Shown in pieces: positions 59,661 through 64,000 of a DNA stretch of 64,000 bases (its first letter is position 1; every line of letters starts with the position of its first letter). The position numbers were made by a program, and so were the translations under genes. Origin of the DNA: Flavobacteriales bacterium (lineage in GTDB: Bacteria > Bacteroidota > Bacteroidia > Flavobacteriales > UBA1820); contig QALN01000007.1 in the NCBI GenBank assembly GCA_003150615.1, positions 29,844-93,843 of the forward strand, given 5' to 3'. The notes under the pieces are model-generated. The model made no database searches, was not told the origin of the DNA, and worked only from the letters and a program-made list of their open reading frames with translations.

Positions 59661-60422
59661 ATGAATAACACCGAGAATAAGAACACAGGCATAATACGCG
59701 TGGACAATATACGCCGCGATTTTATGGTGGGAGGGGAAACGGTTCACGCGCTTCGCGGGATATCGTTCACTATATCGCAGGGTGAGTTCGTTACGATAAT
59801 GGGTACGAGCGGTTCGGGCAAGTCCACCCTTCTGAACATAATAGGATGCCTGGATACGCCTACTTCGGGCGAATATTATCTGGACGGAGTGTCGGTGCGC
59901 AGGATGAACAAGAATGACCGGGCTACCTTGCGTAACCGCAAAATAGGTTTCGTGTTCCAGTCGTACAACCTGCTGCCCAAGACCACGGCTATCGAAAATG
60001 TCGAGCTGCCGCTTTTGTACAATCCGCAGGTGTCGGCGCAGCAGTGCCGCGAACGTGCGGTAAGGGCTCTCGAATCGGTAGGTCTTGCGGACAGGGTAAA
60101 CCACCGTTCCAACCAGATGTCGGGCGGGCAGCAGCAGCGAGTGGCCATAGCCAGGGCGCTGGTGAACGATCCGGTGATAATACTGGCGGACGAGGCTACG
60201 GGAAACCTCGATACACGTACGTCTTTCGAGATACTGACCCTTTTCCAAAGCCTGCACCGCAAGGGGCGTACGATTGTTTTCGTTACGCACAATCCGGAAC
60301 TGGCGCAGTTTTCCAGCCGTAACATAGTCCTGCGCGATGGGCATATAATCCAGGACGAGCAGAACGGCAACATCCTTTCTGCGGCCGATGCACTGGCTGC
60401 TTTGCCTCTGCAGGACGATTAA
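59661..60422 (+). CDS. MacB-type ABC transporter ATP-binding protein
   Basis: A 253-residue ATPase of the MacB/LolD family. Walker A GTSGSGKST, Q-loop FVFQSYNLLP, signature MSGGQQQRVAIAR and Walker B IILADEATGNLD are all present in order. It powers the separate permease encoded next; in other bacteria the two are often fused as MacB. The start ATG is at 59661; a longer in-frame reading frame upstream overlaps macA and was not used. It ends 24 bases before the permease gene. Confidence 0.94.
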   Translation: MNNTENKNTGIIRVDNIRRDFMVGGETVHALRGISFTISQGEFVTIMGTSGSGKSTLLNIIGCLDTPTSGEYYLDGVSVRRMNKNDRATLRNRKIGFVFQSYNLLPKTTAIENVELPLLYNPQVSAQQCRERAVRALESVGLADRVNHRSNQMSGGQQQRVAIARALVNDPVIILADEATGNLDTRTSFEILTLFQSLHRKGRTIVFVTHNPELAQFSSRNIVLRDGHIIQDEQNGNILSAADALAALPLQDD

Positions 60423-60446
60423 TGAAACATACACATTTTTTTGAAG

Positions 60447-61667
60447 ATGAATTACAAGAACCTGGTAAAAATAGCCCTCCGTGCGTTGAACAACAATAAG
60501 TTCCGCGGTTTTCTGACCATGTTAGGCATCATCATAGGCGTGGCTTCGGTCATAGCCATGTTGGCCATAGGACAGGGTTCCAAACGGAGCATACGCGCCC
60601 AGATATCGGAAATGGGTTCCAATATGATAATGATACATCCGGGAGGCGATATGCGAGGCGGGGTGCGGCGCGACCCGGCATCCATGCAGACGCTCAAGAT
60701 TGAGGACTATCAGGATATCGCCACCCAGACCACGTACGTAGACAAATGCTCGCCTTCGGTAAGTTCGTCCGGACAGGTTATTTACGGGGCAAATAACGCT
60801 CCTACCAGCGTTTACGGAGTAAATGAGGAGTATCTCGACATACGCAAGTATTCCGTAGGACAGGGGGATATGTTTACCCCGGCGGATATAAAATCGTCGG
60901 CCAAGGTGTGCATAGTAGGGCAGACGGTGGTGGACAACCTGTTTAAAAACGGAGAAGACCCGATAGGCAAGGTAATACGTTTCAATAAGATCCCGTTCAG
61001 GATAATAGGCGTTCTGACGGCCAAAGGCTATAACTCGATGGGTATGGACCAGGACGACCTTATCATAGCGCCTTACACTACTATACAAAAAAGAGTGTTG
61101 GCCATAACGTACCTTCAGAGCATTTACGCTTCGGCTGTGAGCGAAGAAGCTACCGACATGGCTATCGGCGAGATAAGCGAGATATTGCGCACCAACCACA
61201 AACTGAAAGCTGCGGACGAAGACGATTTCACGGTACGTTCGCAAGCCGAGCTGAGTTCCATGCTCAGTTCGACTACCGATATGATGACGGTGCTTCTGGC
61301 CTGTATTGCGGGCATATCGTTGCTCGTGGGAGGCATAGGCATTATGAACATAATGTATGTTTCGGTCACGGAGCGTACCCGCGAGATAGGCTTGCGCATG
61401 TCCATCGGGGCAAAGGGCCGCCACATACTGATGCAGTTCCTTATCGAGGCGGTGATAATAAGCATTGCCGGAGGGGTGATAGGCGTCGTATTGGGCGTAG
61501 GCGTTTCGGCGGCGATAAAGTATATAGCCGGCTGGCCGGTTTACGTTCAGTTGTGGTCGGTGGTGCTGTCGTTTGCCGTATGTTCGGTTACGGGTATTTT
61601 CTTCGGGTGGTACCCGGCGCAGAAGGCTTCGGGGCTGGATCCGATAGAAGCCCTGCGTTACGAATAA
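60447..61667 (+). CDS. MacB-type ABC transporter permease
   Basis: A 406-residue inner-membrane protein of the MacB/FtsX type with four membrane segments: one near residues 20-40, and three near 285-310, 330-360 and 370-395. A large periplasmic domain lies in between. Marks are FRGFLTMLGIIIGVASVIAM, VGGIGIMNIMYVSVTERTREIGLR and YPAQKASGLDPIEALRYE. It probably drives substrate extrusion by mechanotransmission with MacA and the TolC-like channel. The ATG at 60447 was used; the longer frame begins with TTG. The substrate is unknown. Confidence 0.94.
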   Translation: MNYKNLVKIALRALNNNKFRGFLTMLGIIIGVASVIAMLAIGQGSKRSIRAQISEMGSNMIMIHPGGDMRGGVRRDPASMQTLKIEDYQDIATQTTYVDKCSPSVSSSGQVIYGANNAPTSVYGVNEEYLDIRKYSVGQGDMFTPADIKSSAKVCIVGQTVVDNLFKNGEDPIGKVIRFNKIPFRIIGVLTAKGYNSMGMDQDDLIIAPYTTIQKRVLAITYLQSIYASAVSEEATDMAIGEISEILRTNHKLKAADEDDFTVRSQAELSSMLSSTTDMMTVLLACIAGISLLVGGIGIMNIMYVSVTERTREIGLRMSIGAKGRHILMQFLIEAVIISIAGGVIGVVLGVGVSAAIKYIAGWPVYVQLWSVVLSFAVCSVTGIFFGWYPAQKASGLDPIEALRYE

Positions 61668-61705
61668 ACGATTTTCATGGCGCTTGGGGCGCCATGAAAA
61701 TCGTT
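61667..61705 (+). promoter_or_regulatory. 17-bp perfect hairpin between macB permease and lytS
   Basis: AACGATTTTCATGGCGC, loop TTGGG, then its exact reverse complement, beginning on the last base of the macB stop codon. No T run follows, so it is not a standard terminator. It may slow RNA decay or partly separate the pump genes from the two-component genes. Confidence 0.55.
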
Positions 61706-61749
61706 GCGCACCGTTGTTGTATTTGCAGTGTAAAAAAACTACCTTAGCG

Positions 61750-62856
61750 ATGTACACACCGAAATATTCTTCAGACGTGGGAAAAAACAGGGAAAACATA
61801 CTGATGTGTGCCATACACATCATCGGATGGGGCATATTGTTCGCATTTCCGCTTATGCTGAACTGGCAGAACAGGCAACCCCAGACCGATGCTCACTGGT
61901 ATCTGGGGTACGTGATGATGCCGGTGTCGTTCATGGCGGTTTTTTACCTGAACTATTTCGTGCTGATACCTCGTTTGCTCTTTACACGCCGGTGGGCCTT
62001 GTTTATGACAATCAACATACTGGTCATTGTGACTGTATGGGTGGGAACACACATGTGGCGCGAATTCTATATGGCTAATTTCACAGCCGATCAGCCGCGC
62101 AGGGGAAAGCCTGGAGGCCCGTTCGACCTGCCTCCGGTGTTTTTCATGGCGCGGGATGTGATGCTTTTCCTGCTCACCGTAGGGTTGGCGGTGGCTATAA
62201 AAATGACATCTAACTGGTATCGTTCCGAAAACCAGAAAAAAGAGATAGAGCGCCAGAGGGCAAGCGCCGAACTTAAAAACCTGCGGAGTCAGCTCAACCC
62301 GCATTTCCTGTTCAATACGCTGAATAACATTTATTCGCTGGTGGAAATAGACCAGCGCCGCGCACAGGATGCGGTACATGAATTGTCCGGGCTGCTGCGT
62401 TACGTGCTGTACGAGGATAACGCCCCGGCCGTACCGCTGTCCAGGGAAACGGCGTTCATAAGCAGTTATGTCCGCCTTATGATGCTGCGCACGGGCAAAA
62501 ACGTAAAGGTAAGCCTTTCCCTGCCGCAACAGGACGTGGGGGAACGGGCTATGGTGGCCCCGCTTTTGTTCATATCGCTTATTGAAAACGCTTTCAAGCA
62601 CGGGATAAACCCTTCGGGAGAGTCATTTATAGATATTTCGGTAACGTTGTCGCAAGGGAGTATAATCTGCCGTATTTCCAACGGCAATTTCCCGAAAAGC
62701 GATTCCGACCGCAGCGGTTCGGGCATAGGTCTGGACAATCTCATAAGGCGGCTCAACCTGATATATCCGTCGGCCTATTCGTTTTCACGCGCAATATCGG
62801 ACGGAATATATACATGCACGCTCGTTATTCCGGCACGTATGCCGGATATGCAATAA
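61750..62856 (+). CDS. LytS/YehU-type sensor histidine kinase
   Basis: A 368-residue membrane kinase. Four membrane segments (about 20-38, 52-73, 84-100 and 134-152) are followed by a His_kinase domain with H-box LNPHFLFNTLNN (His185). The N-box is LISLIENAFKHGI and the G box is GSGIGLDNLIRRL. The ATG at 61750 was chosen; the longer frame covers the macB hairpin. With the LytTR regulator 12 bases downstream it makes a two-component system that is often found beside efflux genes in Bacteroidota, so it may control this pump. Confidence 0.93.
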   Translation: MYTPKYSSDVGKNRENILMCAIHIIGWGILFAFPLMLNWQNRQPQTDAHWYLGYVMMPVSFMAVFYLNYFVLIPRLLFTRRWALFMTINILVIVTVWVGTHMWREFYMANFTADQPRRGKPGGPFDLPPVFFMARDVMLFLLTVGLAVAIKMTSNWYRSENQKKEIERQRASAELKNLRSQLNPHFLFNTLNNIYSLVEIDQRRAQDAVHELSGLLRYVLYEDNAPAVPLSRETAFISSYVRLMMLRTGKNVKVSLSLPQQDVGERAMVAPLLFISLIENAFKHGINPSGESFIDISVTLSQGSIICRISNGNFPKSDSDRSGSGIGLDNLIRRLNLIYPSAYSFSRAISDGIYTCTLVIPARMPDMQ

Positions 62857-62868
62857 AATCACAGGCTT

Positions 62869-63594
62869 ATGAAACTTTCGGCATTGATAGTAGACGACGA
62901 ACCGCTGGCGCTCGACCTTTTGGAACGCTATGTGGTGCGCACGCCTTTTCTGGAGCTTAAAGGGAAATGCGCTTCGGCGGGGGAAGCGCTGCAAGTGCTT
63001 TCGGCGGGCGGCATAGATGTCGCTTTTCTGGATATACAGATGCCTGGGATGAACGGGCTGGAGTTGTCGCGCCTGACGGGGGACGGTACGAAAGTGATAT
63101 TCACCACGGCTTTCCCTCAGTATGCTCTCGAAGGTTTCAGGGCCGACGCGGTGGATTATCTTCTCAAACCGTTCGATTATGCCGAATTCCTGCGCGGAGC
63201 GAACAAAGCCCTCAAATGGTTTTCAATGTCGCGCAGCGATGGGGATCAGGCAACGCGGGATACGTCCCCAGGGCATATTTTTGTCAAAACGGACTACCGT
63301 CAGGTGCGCGTGACATTGTCAGAGGTTCTTTATATAGAGGGATTGAAAGACTACGTAAAGATATACGTCAGTGGCGCTGCAAAACCTGTGGTCACGCTTT
63401 CCAGCCTCAAGGCTATGGAGGATATATTGCCGGCGACGGACTTTGTGCGGGTACACCGTTCGTTTATCGTGAATGTCAACGCAGTGGAGGTAATAGAGCG
63501 TCAGAGGATAGTGTTCGGCAAGACTTATGTCCCTGTTTCCGACAGTTACCGCGAGGCGTTCCTTGCCGCTATGTCGCGTAAATCCGTTTTGTGA
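62869..63594 (+). CDS. LytTR-family response regulator
   Basis: A 241-residue regulator. The receiver domain (1-120) has acidic residues Asp9 and Asp10, phosphoacceptor Asp55 in FLDIQMPG and Lys in YLLKPFDY. The LytTR DNA-binding domain (about 140-238) has IFVKTDYRQVRVTLSEVLYIEGLKDYV in its first half and FVRVHRSFIVNVNAVEVIE in its second. Paired with the kinase. It probably activates the macAB-tolC-like operon or genes beyond the window; LytTR sites were not located. Confidence 0.94.
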   Translation: MKLSALIVDDEPLALDLLERYVVRTPFLELKGKCASAGEALQVLSAGGIDVAFLDIQMPGMNGLELSRLTGDGTKVIFTTAFPQYALEGFRADAVDYLLKPFDYAEFLRGANKALKWFSMSRSDGDQATRDTSPGHIFVKTDYRQVRVTLSEVLYIEGLKDYVKIYVSGAAKPVVTLSSLKAMEDILPATDFVRVHRSFIVNVNAVEVIERQRIVFGKTYVPVSDSYREAFLAAMSRKSVL

Positions 63595-63627
63595 GGGGAA
63601 AAATACGCAAGCCATGTCGCGCTTTTA

Positions 63628-63718
63628 ATCCTTATTTTTTATTCCGGAACATTTCCTTTCCGGATAAGCCGACGCGGTACGTCTGGATGCAAGCGGCAAA
63701 AGAAAGTGGAATAAAAAA
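63628..63718. repeat. Interspersed intergenic repeat (copy 2, short form)
   Basis: ATCCTTATTTTTTATTCC followed almost at once by CCTTTCCGGATAAGCCGAC, the modules that are about 100 bases apart at 54343-54484. TTTTTTATTCC (63635-63645) is also inverted at 63708-63718, so this copy can form an end-to-end hairpin. Confidence 0.7.
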
Positions 63719-63840
63719 CGAATGAGACGATCAAATAATGCCGATGATTAACAGTACTTATTTTCCAATGTAAACGATTTAATATCCTATCCTCATACCG
63801 AGGATGCGATCCGCATGTCTTCCCGTTAAATTTTTTTTCG

Positions 63841-63848
63841 TATATTTG
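63841..63848 (+). promoter_or_regulatory. -7 promoter box near right edge
   Basis: TATATTTG, perfect match to TAnnTTTG, with no gene between it and the end of the window. No clear -33 box. Confidence 0.45.
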
Positions 63849-64000
63849 ATGTAGTCTGAAGGTATTTAATTGACTACAAATAGATTAAAAGAAACTCGCA
63901 TGAGAATGGGCAACGGATAAGAAATTGGTAAAGTGCTTTGATACACTATATTTCTCATGCTGTCAAACAACTCTTATTTGTTTGCAAATATAATATTATT

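Larger units (their letters stand above)
63595..64000. other. Gene-free right end of window
   Basis: About 400 bases after the LytTR gene. It contains the short form of the repeat (63628-63718), a TATATTTG box on the plus strand at 63841-63848 that may drive a gene past the edge, a 9-bp inverted repeat (63898-63906 and 63952-63960), and TATTTG/CAAATA pairing near 63975-63990. No reading frame is credible. Confidence 0.75.

Noticed and set aside
60522..61835. 437-codon minus-strand open frame
   Set aside because: Antisense to the macB permease, which has all its family motifs; His/Arg/Tyr-rich shadow.
63595..64000. tRNA, CRISPR or small protein gene in the right-end gap
   Set aside because: No cloverleaf with a TTC loop, no regularly spaced repeats, and no open frame above a few dozen codons with a plausible start.

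Overview
The window is a stretch of a Bacteroidota chromosome, most likely order Bacteroidales. Three things point there: the recurring -7 promoter box TAnnTTTG, often with a TTTG-like box 19-20 bases upstream; families largely restricted to that phylum (DUF4270 lipoprotein, split LysO half, short glycogen-synthase-like protein, DUF5675); and Bacteroidota versions of TamB, YbeY and the MacAB/TolC/LytTR cluster. Base composition looks near 50% G+C and isoleucine codons are strongly biased to ATA. I cannot name the genus. No rRNA, tRNA, CRISPR array, insertion sequence or replication origin was seen.

Layout. 1-6 kb (mostly minus): truncated diacylglycerol-kinase-like gene, cysteine desulfidase (cyuA family), DUF4270 lipoprotein with a short glycogen-synthase-like protein, and mnmA. 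6-12 kb: a small conserved protein, a WG-repeat exported protein, a TrkA-type potassium regulator, two tandem secreted paralogues of unknown family, and an Lrp/AsnC regulator. 12-17 kb: two tandem exported metallophosphoesterase/beta-propeller fusions, divergent from a Nudix-like transcription regulator. 17-30 kb: rsmE, tsaD, the giant tamB, half of a LysO transporter, a YeiH-family transporter, trmN6, a FucP-type sugar transporter, dusB and a CPBP membrane protease. 30-33.6 kb: a secreted glycosidase-like protein and a FabH-like synthase with its TetR neighbour. 33.7-35 kb: three tightly overlapping small genes that look like a stand-alone phage-type lysis cassette. 35-44 kb: uup, the yicC-gmk-nadD operon, an OmpR-type two-component pair, a CYTH protein, asparaginase, ybeY and an OsmC protein. 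43.7-44.3 kb: a gene-free stretch with a likely small RNA unit bracketed by a perfect 17-bp inverted repeat. 44-54 kb: thrA and metX (both acting on homoserine), a DPP-IV peptidase, a YfhO-type membrane protein and a glycosyltransferase. 54.7-63.6 kb: an exported alpha/beta hydrolase, a clostripain-like lipoprotein, then a tripartite efflux set (tolC-like, macA, macB ATPase, macB permease) followed by a LytS/LytTR two-component system.

Most of the window is housekeeping: tRNA modification (mnmA, tsaD, trmN6, dusB), rRNA maturation (rsmE, ybeY), nucleotide and NAD synthesis (gmk, nadD) and envelope biogenesis (tamB, yfhO, GT4). The parts least explained are the lysis-like cassette, the IR-bounded small RNA unit, the mosaic secreted paralogues, and the phosphoesterase-propeller pair with its degenerate Nudix regulator. 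Start codons were moved inward from the longest reading frame for mnmA, uup, thrA, metX, nadD, trmN6, the Lrp regulator, the Nudix regulator, the glycosidase, the OmpR regulator, the clostripain, tolC, both macB genes and lytS. The reasons were family N-termini, promoter positions or non-ATG starts.
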